A stretch of DNA of 7,001 nucleotides from an uncultured bacterium (GCA_913058555.1 CAJXRJ010000405.1:1-7001); one strand, 5' to 3'; positions 1 to 6,805 are shown, counted from the first letter of the stretch. Translations and numbers: made by a program. The notes: generated by a model not told the origin, from the letters alone.

Positions 1-1017
1 AACGAGTACAGCCCGCCCGGCATCCCGCAGGATCCGCGCGGCCCACTCGCCTCCGCTGGCGCTGCGCCCGTCGACAATGGCAATGACGTCGCCCGCGTAC
101 GACGGCCTGCTCGCCCGGATGATCCGCGTCTTGCCGCCGGAGTTGCCCCACCGATAGCGCAGCGTGCGCTTCACGAGGTGCCCGAGGAACGGGTCCGAAG
201 CGGCAACCTGCCCTCCGCCGTTGCCTTGCAGGTCGAGGATCAGGGTGTCGGTGTCTGCCAGCTCGCGGAGGGCGGCCCTCAGCATCGTGGTCATCTTCCC
301 GTCGGGACCCAGCGTGCCGAGGGCCGGGTCAAACGTTCGAACGCGCATGTATCCCACGGACCCTACGCGGCCCGTCACAAGCCATCGATCGCCGAAGTGC
401 TTCTTGGGCGGTGGCAGGTTGGAGGTCTCGGACCTTTGCAGGGTGTGATTGGTTTCCTCACCGCCAGGCCAACGCAGGCGGATGTCGAAGACCGTCCCGA
501 GGGGGCCCGCCGCCAGGATTTCCGCCACGCCTTTCAGTTCCTCACCCCGTATGCCGACGATCTCCGGGTACGGCCGCGGGGACTCGCCCATCGACTCCGG
601 GGGAGAAGGCGCTTGGCCTTCGGGCCAAGCCTCTGCGTAGATTCGTCGGCCGATCGTGCGCGTCGTCACATCCGGAATCGACCAGCGCCCTTGGATCGTG
701 CCCATCGAAGGGATGAAGCTCACGTGGGGATCGGGGAGGACCAAGATCATGCGGGCTAGTTCCCAGGCGAACTCGTCCGCGTTCTTGGCGGCCACCGCCT
801 TGGGCCGATGATCCTCGCGCTCGGCGTCCCAATCGACGCCGTAGAGGTCGAAGTAAGGGTAGTCCGCCTTCAACCGGCCCCAGTGGGCATCGAAGGTCTT
901 GGCATAGAGGGAGGCCCGGTCCTCGGACTGCCCTTTGGATTCCGAGATGCCCAAGCCAGCGACGGATCCCAGCAATACCCCAAGAACGAGGCGGCGCGGC
1001 GATTGGAATAGGGTCAT
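1..1017 (-). CDS. S41-family C-terminal-processing-like serine peptidase, C-terminus cut off by window edge
   Basis: The reading frame is open from an ATG at 1017 to the left edge (339 codons, no stop), so the C-terminus is missing. The N-terminus (MTLFQSPRRLVLGVLLG) has two arginines and a hydrophobic stretch, consistent with a signal peptide or anchor. Residues 96-98 lie in LPDPHVSF, resembling the conserved L-D-H segment near the N-terminus of S41 enzymes. Roughly residues 150-195 look like a degenerate PDZ-type segment (EIVGIRGEELKGVAEIL). Residues 259-268 read LILDLQGNGGG, the family's D-L-R-x-N-x-G-G signature. SASGGEW follows, with S321 the likely nucleophile; the usual form is SASA(A/S)E. 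In Tsp/CtpA the catalytic Lys lies about 25 residues after the Ser, so it would fall beyond the window. Family members cleave proteins near C-termini in the envelope; the substrate here is unknown. No strong ribosome-binding site is seen. It lies 124 bases downstream of the next minus-strand gene. Confidence 0.85.
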   Translation of the reverse strand, partial: MTLFQSPRRLVLGVLLGSVAGLGISESKGQSEDRASLYAKTFDAHWGRLKADYPYFDLYGVDWDAEREDHRPKAVAAKNADEFAWELARMILVLPDPHVSFIPSMGTIQGRWSIPDVTTRTIGRRIYAEAWPEGQAPSPPESMGESPRPYPEIVGIRGEELKGVAEILAAGPLGTVFDIRLRWPGGEETNHTLQRSETSNLPPPKKHFGDRWLVTGRVGSVGYMRVRTFDPALGTLGPDGKMTTMLRAALRELADTDTLILDLQGNGGGQVAASDPFLGHLVKRTLRYRWGNSGGKTRIIRASRPSYAGDVIAIVDGRSASGGEWAARILRDAGRAVLV

Positions 1018-1085
1018 GGTCCAGGCTTGGTGGGAGTGACGCGGGGCTCCGCCACAGAAGATGGGGGCCTACTCGCCTCAGTCCA

Positions 1086-1105
1086 GCGCCCACCGCATGG
1101 GGCGC
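1086..1105 (-). other. Short GC-rich inverted repeat between the two minus-strand genes
   Basis: GCGCCC at 1086-1091 and GGGCGC at 1100-1105 form a perfect 6-bp stem with an 8-base loop, in the 124-base gap between the secreted protein and the protease gene. No U-run follows it on the minus strand, so a terminator role is only possible. The rest of the gap shows nothing recognisable. Confidence 0.25.
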
Positions 1106-1141
1106 AAGAAAGCTGGGAATCCGTGGGCGTTGACCCGGGGA

Positions 1142-2173
1142 TCAGAGGAACAGCACTTCGAGCCCGTCGGTGAAATTTGAGCCGAGGCCCACGCTCGAGC
1201 GGTGCCAGGCCTGGAAGTTCCAGCTCTCGCCGGGCATGACGGATACGAATCCGTTGGCCTGGGGGAACCGGGTGAGGTCGAGGGGCAAGGTGAACACTCC
1301 GTTCGCGCCGCTGGCCAGGATTTGGCCGGTGCCGTTGAACCGCCCGATCACCCCGCCGAGGCACAGGTTGCCGTTGCTAGTGCCGTTGATTCCGGGGAGG
1401 AACGCTTGAGTCTTCGAAGTCACGAAGATGCCGAACTGATTCGCCGGAAGCCCGGTGGCGCGCAGGGTGAAGTTCTGGTCGCTCACGACGTCGGACCCAG
1501 AGGCCCCCATGATCGAGGGGCCACCGGTGGAGTTGTCGGTGGCCATGCAGTAGTTCAAACCCAGGGTCCCGGTGCCCCTGACGAGTTGGAAGCCGTTGAA
1601 CGTCTCGAAGAGCGTCGCGCCGGCGTCGTAGGTGATGGTGATCGAGCCGGCCGTCACGTCAACGATGTGCTGCGAATAGGTATCGCCTTGGCCCTGCATC
1701 ATGGTGGAGCACCAGTCGTAGCCGCCGACGACTTGGACGCCCCCGCTGCCGCCCACGACGTTGATGTCGGTGGTCAAGGTGAAGTCGTCCGCCGCAAACG
1801 AGTAGCAGATCACCGTGTAGCGGCCGGGCGCCAGACCTTCGAAGACGTAGGCGCCGCCCGGGAGTGGATCAGTGTAGTCCGCGAGCAGAAGGCGATCTTC
1901 GCCCGTGAGGCACGCATTCGGGAACGACACGCCGCCGCTCACGGGCGTCGTGAGCGTCACGCCGGTGGTTGCACCTGAGACATCCAACAGATCGTGGGGC
2001 GTCATCGCACCACTTGGGTCGATGCCGTTCCAAACGCCGGGGGACGCGGCGGCGCCGCCGTAGCTCGCGCTGGGCGTTCCCACCGAGGCCACGCCAAGAT
2101 CGACATTGAAAGACTGGGCACTCGCCGCGTTGCCGAGGCAGAGCACGGCGGAAAGGGCAATGGGGAGTTTCAT
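1142..2173 (-). CDS. Secreted beta-rich protein with planctomycete-type C-terminal domain
   Basis: This is a 343-residue exported protein of unknown function. I chose the ATG at 2173 because it is followed directly by a classic Sec signal peptide (MKLPIALSAVLCLGNAASA, cleavage before Q20). An in-frame ATG at 2230 would add 19 charged and proline-rich residues before it. Neither start has a clear ribosome-binding site. Residues 20 to about 200 are Gly/Thr/Val-rich with alternating hydrophobics and end in ETFNGFQLV, which suggests a carbohydrate-binding-like or malectin-like beta-sandwich; that is inference from texture. Residues 206-343 form a separate domain with the landmarks LNYC, NSTG, NQFGIFVTS, NGNLCLGGVIGRF, ESWNFQAWHR and a terminal SNFTDGLEVLFL. 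I remember this pattern at the C-termini of many large planctomycete secreted proteins. Its role (surface attachment, secretion or binding) is not known to me. It has five cysteines in the mature protein, so disulfides are possible. Confidence 0.85.
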   Translation of the reverse strand: MKLPIALSAVLCLGNAASAQSFNVDLGVASVGTPSASYGGAAASPGVWNGIDPSGAMTPHDLLDVSGATTGVTLTTPVSGGVSFPNACLTGEDRLLLADYTDPLPGGAYVFEGLAPGRYTVICYSFAADDFTLTTDINVVGGSGGVQVVGGYDWCSTMMQGQGDTYSQHIVDVTAGSITITYDAGATLFETFNGFQLVRGTGTLGLNYCMATDNSTGGPSIMGASGSDVVSDQNFTLRATGLPANQFGIFVTSKTQAFLPGINGTSNGNLCLGGVIGRFNGTGQILASGANGVFTLPLDLTRFPQANGFVSVMPGESWNFQAWHRSSVGLGSNFTDGLEVLFL

Positions 2174-2361
2174 GGCGGCGGAATCACGGATGGGAGGCGA
2201 TTTGGGGGCGCCCGGGGTCTTCCTCGACATTCTACTGCCCCGCCGATTGACGGGGAGGTGGGGCCCCCCAGGCCTCCCATGCGGTTGTCCGAGGGCGCAC
2301 GCAGGTATTTCGAGAACGGTGTCCTACGGATCCGGGCGCCGCGGCACGGTAGATCGAAACG
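2174..2361. promoter_or_regulatory. Divergent intergenic region, presumed to hold both promoters
   Basis: The 188 bases lie between the start of the minus-strand secreted-protein gene and the plus-strand sigma-factor gene, so promoters for both directions should be here. If the alternative ATG at 2230 is used for the minus gene, the gap shrinks to about 130 bases. I could not identify convincing -35/-10 pairs, either housekeeping or ECF type. The region is very GC-rich and holds a strong hairpin at 2253-2278. Confidence 0.5.
2253..2278. promoter_or_regulatory. GC-rich hairpin in the divergent promoter region
   Basis: GGGAGGTGGG (2253-2262) can pair with CCCA plus CCTCCC (2267-2270 and 2273-2278). 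This gives a 10-bp stem with a 4-base loop and a two-base GG bulge. A smaller inverted repeat, CCCCG/CGGGG (2239-2243 and 2251-2255), overlaps its left side. Being about 85 bases before the sigma-factor start, it could be an operator, a 5'-leader structure or simply GC-rich noise. The pairing is seen; any function is inference. Confidence 0.35.
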
Positions 2362-2892
2362 ATGCGTTCTGTCACCCCGATCCATGAGCTCGAGGCCCTG
2401 CACGAGGGGGCCTACGGCTGGTCCTTGCACTGTTGTGGCAAGGACCCAGAGGCGGCGAAGGACGTGTTGCAGTCGAGCTACGCCCGGGTCCTCTCCGGTA
2501 CGGCCGGACACCGCGGCGATGGATCGTTGCGCTCGTTCCTCTTTGGGGTGATTCGTCGAGTGGCGCTCGAGGAGTTCCGCCGCGGTGTCCGTGAACGCGA
2601 TGGGCTGCGCGAGCGCGGCCGCCGGAGCGCACCCTCGTCCATCGATGGCCGAGCGGGTGCGGATCCCATCGAGAATGCCGAGCGGGAGGAACTTCACCGG
2701 CGCATCCGCGCGGCCCTGGCCACGCTTTCCCCCAGGCAGCAGGAGATCCTGCACCTGACCTTCTACCAAGGGCTGACCGTTGAGCAGTCAGCCGACGTCC
2801 TTTCGATCGCGGTGGGTTCCGCGCGAAAGCACTACGAGCGGGGCAAGGACAGCCTCAGGCACCGATGCGCCTCCTTTGCGAGGTATTTCTGA
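2362..2892 (+). CDS. ECF-type RNA polymerase sigma factor
   Basis: A 176-residue sigma-70-family protein with only regions 2 and 4, the layout of extracytoplasmic-function sigma factors. Region 2 spans about residues 15-75: KDPEAAKDVLQSSYARVL corresponds to the core-binding DAEDxxQ helix, and GSLRSFLFGVIRRVALEEF to the -10-recognition part. A charged linker (residues 76-110) follows. Region 4 spans about residues 121-167: LSPRQQEILHLTFYQGLTVE, then ADVLSIAVGSARKHYERGKD, a typical helix-turn-helix for -35 recognition. It would direct RNA polymerase to a small regulon in the cytoplasm. The next gene starts inside its stop codon (TGATG), so the two are probably translationally coupled, as is usual for sigma/anti-sigma pairs. 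The ribosome-binding site is weak. An unusual CC pair (C24, C25) sits at the start of region 2. The ECF subgroup cannot be assigned by eye. Confidence 0.9.
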   Translation: MRSVTPIHELEALHEGAYGWSLHCCGKDPEAAKDVLQSSYARVLSGTAGHRGDGSLRSFLFGVIRRVALEEFRRGVRERDGLRERGRRSAPSSIDGRAGADPIENAEREELHRRIRAALATLSPRQQEILHLTFYQGLTVEQSADVLSIAVGSARKHYERGKDSLRHRCASFARYF

Positions 2893-3245
2893 TGAACGAT
2901 AGAGATCGAGAGTTGGCCGAGTTCTTCGATGAGGAGCGGCGGCGAGACATGGCGGAGGCCCCGACCTTTGCGGAGCTGACGGCGACGTTGGTCCCAGGCC
3001 CCGGGGCTTTGGAGAATCCAGAGGCTGTGAAGAGCCCTGCGGCTCGGCGGCGCTGGACATGGTTGGTCGGCGTGCTCGCGGCGGCGGCGGTGTTGCTCGC
3101 GGCCGTTCTGGTGAGTCACCGCGTGGGACCCAAGCCTGACCCCGCCGACCTCGATGGCGCCTGCGACTCAGCACTGGCTGCTCTGCAAGAGCAAGCAAGC
3201 GACGCACGAATGGAGCTTTCCACCGACACCTTGCTGAGAGACTGA
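2892..3245 (+). CDS. Small single-pass membrane protein, candidate anti-sigma factor
   Basis: A 117-residue protein whose ATG overlaps the sigma-factor stop by one base; an upstream in-frame ATG at 2865 lies inside the sigma gene and is less likely. Residues 1-54 are charged and presumably cytoplasmic, including FFDEERRRDMAEAPTFAEL. Residues 55-77 form one hydrophobic membrane helix (WTWLVGVLAAAAVLLAAVLV) preceded by ARRR, which by the positive-inside rule puts the N-terminus in the cytoplasm. About 40 residues follow outside, with a single Cys at 91. There is no HxxxCxxC zinc motif of the common anti-sigma domain. Position, coupling and topology suggest an anti-sigma factor of the short CnrY kind that holds the sigma factor at the membrane. 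No sequence motif confirms this; it could be an unrelated membrane partner. Confidence 0.75.
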   Translation: MNDRDRELAEFFDEERRRDMAEAPTFAELTATLVPGPGALENPEAVKSPAARRRWTWLVGVLAAAAVLLAAVLVSHRVGPKPDPADLDGACDSALAALQEQASDARMELSTDTLLRD

Positions 3246-3256
3246 GGTTACAGATC

Positions 3257-3868
3257 ATGTTGATTTCCAAAACGACCATCGCCGGGGTGGCCCTTCTGAT
3301 CGGAGCTCGGGCTCAGCCCCAAGCCCGCGACCTTGAAGGGCTCCTGCCTCCTCCTACGTGGGTGTTCGAGCACGCGGAGGAGCTTGGACTCACCGAGGCG
3401 GAACTCCAGCCGCTCCGAGACGTACTCCAAGGGGCGCGCCGCGAGATGGCTGTCCGGCGCAGTGAGCTCCAGGAGCTCCGGCGGGCTTTCCGGGACTCGC
3501 TTGGGGCTCCGGCGCTCGACCGCGTCGCCATTGAGAACCACTTCGAGGAGCTTCTCGCCGCTGAAAATGAGCTGAAGCGGCTGCAGCTGGGAGCTCGACT
3601 GGACTTTCTGACCTCGGTCACAGTGACCCAGCGAGCTGCGGTGCGGGAGGGGGCCGCTCGGCTCGCGGGCCAACGTGTTCGCCTCCGGAATCGCATCGAG
3701 GAGATCCGCGGCCTTGGCCGTCGGCTCCATCGGCGCGGCGAAGACACCAGCGCCATTCGTGATGAGGTCCGTGCGATCGAACGATTGATCCGTGCGGGAA
3801 GCGTCGAGGCAGCGCTCGATCGCTGCGACCTGCTGACCCTCGAGCTGCGCGTGTCCTTCGAACGCTAG
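3257..3868 (+). CDS. Exported Spy/CpxP/ZraP-like helical protein (possible periplasmic sensor)
   Basis: A 203-residue protein starting 11 bases after the previous stop, with GAGG at 3244-3247 as a plausible ribosome-binding site that partly overlaps that stop. Residues 1-19 (MLISKTTIAGVALLIGARA) look like a signal peptide with cleavage before Q20, or a membrane anchor. The mature part is almost entirely amphipathic helix rich in Arg, Glu and Leu. It carries the hallmark PPPTWVFEHAEELGLTEAEL (residues 31-50), matching the LTxxQ region of the Spy/CpxP/ZraP/CnrX superfamily, and a degenerate second copy, LTSVTVTQRAAV (118-129). Family members are periplasmic helical-hairpin chaperones or metal sensors. 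H39, H95 and H158 are candidate ligands, but there is no His cluster as in strong metal binders. Residues 130-203 extend beyond the usual core as further coiled-coil-like helix. In this context a sensor for the sigma/anti-sigma pair is the best guess. Confidence 0.75.
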   Translation: MLISKTTIAGVALLIGARAQPQARDLEGLLPPPTWVFEHAEELGLTEAELQPLRDVLQGARREMAVRRSELQELRRAFRDSLGAPALDRVAIENHFEELLAAENELKRLQLGARLDFLTSVTVTQRAAVREGAARLAGQRVRLRNRIEEIRGLGRRLHRRGEDTSAIRDEVRAIERLIRAGSVEAALDRCDLLTLELRVSFER

Positions 3869-3921
3869 TCAGCCGTGCTCCGGTATTCACCCAGATTCCA
3901 ATGACCCACCCAGGAACTGCC

Positions 3922-5502
3922 ATGACAACCCACGACGCAACCGTTCCAGCACCGACAGTGGCGGGGGGCGATGCACCCCTCCAGCCGGGGAGGCGTAAGG
4001 CCATGACCCGCGCCCTGCGCGCCGTGACAGGCGCGGGGGCCGTGCTCTCCGGCGCCTCCCGGGCGGCCGCCGGCGCACAGCATGTGCCCGTGACCCCCGG
4101 GCCTGGCGCGCCGCCGCCGGACGCATTGCGGGATCCATTGCTCTCCCTCGTCCACCGGGCGACCTGGGGCTTCACCTCGGATCTCTATGCCGACGCAGTG
4201 AGCAAGGGGCTGGACGTTTGGCGTGACGAGCAGCTCGACCCCGCGTCCATTGACGACTCCGCATTGGATGCGCGTTTGGCATCGTTCCCGATGCTCTCCA
4301 TGAGCGCCGCTGAACTCATCGCCAACTACCCCGCCTCGTCGAACGGTGATCTGGTCGTTGCGAACGCCCTCCGCCAGGCCCGCATCTTGCGGGCCCGATA
4401 CTCGGGGCGCCAAGTGTTCGAGCGCGTGGTGGAGTTCTGGACCGACCACCTCAACATCCCTGGATACGAGGGGCCCCTGCGCTACCTCAAGGCGGTCGAT
4501 GATCGAGAGGTCATCCGGACCCACGCCCTGGGCCGGTTCCGCGACCTGATCGGAGCGTCCGCGAAGAGTGCGGCGATGCTCTACTACCTCGACAACTACA
4601 CGAACGTCGCAGCAGCGCCGAACGAGAACTACGCGCGGGAGCTCATGGAGCTTCACACCCTCGGCGTCAATGGTGGTTATGACGAGACCGATGTGGTGAA
4701 CGTGGCGCGTTGCTTCACTGGGTGGACCTTCGACCTGAGGCCCGGACCGACGCAGGGGATCTTCGTCTTCGATCCCACCGAGCATGACACCGGCATGAAG
4801 ACAGTGCTCTCGACGCCGATACCGGGGGGGGGCGGCCAGATCGATGGCGAGATGGTCCTCGATCTTCTCGCTTCCCATCCCAGCACGGCCGCGCACATCG
4901 CGTCCAAGATGTGCGCGTTCTTCCTGACCTACGACACGCCCCAGGCCACGATCGATCGTGTCGCCGCTAAGTTCCTTCTGACGGACGGCGACATCCAGGA
5001 AACGTTGCGCGAGGTTTTGAGCGAACGGTCCCTCGTGGAGGCGAACGTGTGGGGGAATCCGCGACTCAAGCGGCCCATGCACTTCGTCATGGCCGCGGTG
5101 CGTGGCACGGGCGGCGACATCGCGAACGTACGGCCTCTCCTCGAGGAGTTGCGACAGATGGGCCACCTCCCTTTTGCTTGGTCGGCGCCCAACGGGTTCC
5201 CCGATTCCCTCGGGGCTTGGGGATCCAATCTCCTCCCGCGGTGGGGCTTTGCCTCCAGGCTCATGGACGGCCAAGTTCCTGGGACGACAGTGCGAAACAC
5301 GACGATCGGTGCCTACCTAGGGGGCGTGCCGCGGACGGCGGCGGCCCGGGCGATCAACCTGAGTGTGTTTGGCGGGCGCATGTCGGACCTGGACCTGACC
5401 GAGGTCCAGGAGTTCGTCGACAACAGCCCCGTGTGGAATCTGATCGCCGCCCGGGAGGCGATCGCCGTTGCCCTTTCCCTTCCCAGCGTCCAGTGGTCCT
5501 GA
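3922..5502 (+). CDS. DUF1800 domain exported protein
   Basis: A 526-residue DUF1800 family protein of unknown biochemical function. I chose the ATG at 3922 because AGGA lies 6 bases before it (3912-3915); the in-frame ATG at 3901 would add seven residues and has no such site. The N-terminus has a long polar lead, then GRRKAM (R24, R25) and an Ala/Gly-rich stretch ending AAAGAQ, a plausible Tat-type signal with cleavage near residue 52. Family landmarks: LVHRATWGFT near the mature N-terminus, EFWTDHLNI (W173, H176), NENYARELMELHTLGV (234-249), CFTGWT (264-269), HDTGMK (288-293) and HIASKMCAFF from 325. It follows the Spy-like gene by 53 bases and precedes DUF1501 by 22. The two families are commonly adjacent, so the products probably act together outside the cytoplasm. 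A run of nine G at 4824-4832 encodes part of PGGGGQ. The length fits the family. Confidence 0.93.
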   Translation: MTTHDATVPAPTVAGGDAPLQPGRRKAMTRALRAVTGAGAVLSGASRAAAGAQHVPVTPGPGAPPPDALRDPLLSLVHRATWGFTSDLYADAVSKGLDVWRDEQLDPASIDDSALDARLASFPMLSMSAAELIANYPASSNGDLVVANALRQARILRARYSGRQVFERVVEFWTDHLNIPGYEGPLRYLKAVDDREVIRTHALGRFRDLIGASAKSAAMLYYLDNYTNVAAAPNENYARELMELHTLGVNGGYDETDVVNVARCFTGWTFDLRPGPTQGIFVFDPTEHDTGMKTVLSTPIPGGGGQIDGEMVLDLLASHPSTAAHIASKMCAFFLTYDTPQATIDRVAAKFLLTDGDIQETLREVLSERSLVEANVWGNPRLKRPMHFVMAAVRGTGGDIANVRPLLEELRQMGHLPFAWSAPNGFPDSLGAWGSNLLPRWGFASRLMDGQVPGTTVRNTTIGAYLGGVPRTAAARAINLSVFGGRMSDLDLTEVQEFVDNSPVWNLIAAREAIAVALSLPSVQWS

Positions 5503-5524
5503 GCCACGTCGAAGCGAGATTCAC

Positions 5525-6805
5525 ATGATCAAGAATCAAGACAACTGCGCCGAGTACGCGCGCATTTCACGCCGGCGCTTCCTCGGGGCTTCTGCAGCCG
5601 CAGGGGCGGCAAGCCTCGCGATGCCGCAGATGGCCTTCTCCAAGGGGGGGGGCACCTCTCGGCCCGCCCTGGTGGGGATCTTCCTGCGGGGCGCCATGGA
5701 CGGAATCTCCGCGGTCGTACCCTACGGAGACGCAGAACTCTATGGGATCGGAATGAACCCAGGGCCGCGGCCCGGCCTGGCGATCACCCCTCCGGGAACG
5801 CCCAACGGAGCCGTGGATCTCGACGGCTACTTCGGCCTCAACCCCAACGCATCCGCGCTGCTCACGCCTTTCGCCGCCGGCAACCTCGCGGTCATTCACG
5901 CCGCAGGTTCAACGGATCCCTCCCGCAGTCACTTTGAAGCGATGCGGACGATGGAGACGGGGACGCCGGACAATCCCGGCAGCAATGAGCCCTCCGGCTG
6001 GCTTGCGCGGCACCTACAGTCGGTCCTGCCCTCAGGCGGGGGAGCACTGCGCGGGATCTCCATCGATGACCTCGTCCCAAGGGTCTTGGCCCTGGCGCCC
6101 CAGGTCCTTCCGATCCCGGACCCGGGCAACTTCGCTTTCCCCGGCCGCCCCGCCTCAGCCCAGGACCGCCGGGCTGCCATCGAGGATGCCTACGGCGCGG
6201 CGCCCGCCCCACTCGGGCCCGCGGCCGCGAGCTCCCTGGCGGCGATTGACGAGCTCGAGGCCATCGACTTCGTGGGTTACGTGCCCGCGAACGGTGCGGT
6301 GTACCCCACAAGCCCCTTCGGGACTGCGCTCCGCGGGGCCGCCACGCTGATCAAGGCCAACATCGGCCTCGAGGCTTTGCACTACGACTACGGTGGTTGG
6401 GACCATCACAACAACCAAGGACCGGTCACGGGAACGATGGCGAACATGCTGTTGGACCTATCGGCGGCCCTCGAAGCCTTCCACCTCGATCTGCTCGGCA
6501 TGGAGGACAAGTACGTGCTCTACGCGAAGAGCGAGTTTGGGCGCCGCGTGGCCCAGAACGGCTCTGCGGGCACCGACCATGGGAGCGGGGGCGTCATGTT
6601 TGCGATGGGGCACCGCGTCCAGGGCGGACTCGTGCACGGAACATGGCCGACCCTAAGCCCCGGGCAGCTCGACAACGGCGACCTCGCCGTCACGACCGAC
6701 TACCGGGACGTGCTGACGGAAATCCTTCAGATCGCCCTCGGTGGAACCGACCTGCCCTACGTCTTCAACGGATTCACCCACACGCCGCTCGGCGTCGTTC
6801 TTTGA
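5525..6805 (+). CDS. DUF1501 protein, Tat-exported, alkaline-phosphatase-like fold
   Basis: A 426-residue protein. The ATG at 5525 is preferred over an upstream in-frame ATG at 5468, which lies inside the DUF1800 gene, because it puts a textbook Tat motif at the right distance: SRRRFLG at residues 15-21, then an Ala-rich hydrophobic core to about 38. GCGAGA at 5514-5519 is a weak ribosome-binding site. Family signatures in order: IFLRGAMDGISAVVPYGD (D59), SHFEAMRTMETG (H136), SGWLARHL, YGGWDHHNNQ (D293, H294, H295), SEFGRR (336-341), GTDHG (349-353), then GGLVHGTWP and TTDYRDVLTEIL. As I recall, DUF1501 falls in the alkaline-phosphatase/sulfatase superfamily, and the Asp/His residues listed would be metal ligands; substrate and reaction are unknown. 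Tat export suggests folding or cofactor loading in the cytoplasm. It is the last gene of the operon. A nine-G run (5644-5652) lies just after the signal peptide. Confidence 0.95.
   Translation: MIKNQDNCAEYARISRRRFLGASAAAGAASLAMPQMAFSKGGGTSRPALVGIFLRGAMDGISAVVPYGDAELYGIGMNPGPRPGLAITPPGTPNGAVDLDGYFGLNPNASALLTPFAAGNLAVIHAAGSTDPSRSHFEAMRTMETGTPDNPGSNEPSGWLARHLQSVLPSGGGALRGISIDDLVPRVLALAPQVLPIPDPGNFAFPGRPASAQDRRAAIEDAYGAAPAPLGPAAASSLAAIDELEAIDFVGYVPANGAVYPTSPFGTALRGAATLIKANIGLEALHYDYGGWDHHNNQGPVTGTMANMLLDLSAALEAFHLDLLGMEDKYVLYAKSEFGRRVAQNGSAGTDHGSGGVMFAMGHRVQGGLVHGTWPTLSPGQLDNGDLAVTTDYRDVLTEILQIALGGTDLPYVFNGFTHTPLGVVL

Noticed and set aside
178..759. Plus-strand open frame and a minus-strand frame at 542-1093 in the protease region
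   Set aside because: Both are out of frame with the S41 gene on the minus strand, whose catalytic signatures are clear, and neither shows any domain.
1202..1978. Plus-strand open frame (258 codons) opposite the secreted-protein gene
   Set aside because: Low-complexity Arg/Gly/Ala/Val content and no motif, while the opposite strand shows a signal peptide and a recognisable C-terminal domain.
2206..2213. Perfect palindrome GGGCGCCC near the secreted-protein start
   Set aside because: An 8-base GC palindrome is expected by chance in DNA this GC-rich and has no partner site.
2865..2891. Earlier in-frame ATG for the small membrane protein, inside the sigma-factor gene
   Set aside because: It would add nine residues overlapping the sigma region-4 tail. 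The ATG in the TGATG overlap is the usual coupled start.
3865..5274. Long minus-strand open frame (469 codons) opposite the DUF1800 gene
   Set aside because: Its translation has no family signature and is Arg/Gly/His-rich in the way antisense frames of GC-rich genes are. The plus strand carries clear DUF1800 motifs throughout.
5468..5524. Earlier in-frame ATG for the DUF1501 gene, inside DUF1800
   Set aside because: It would place the Tat motif 34 residues in. The ATG at 5525 gives a normal Tat leader and a short intergenic gap.
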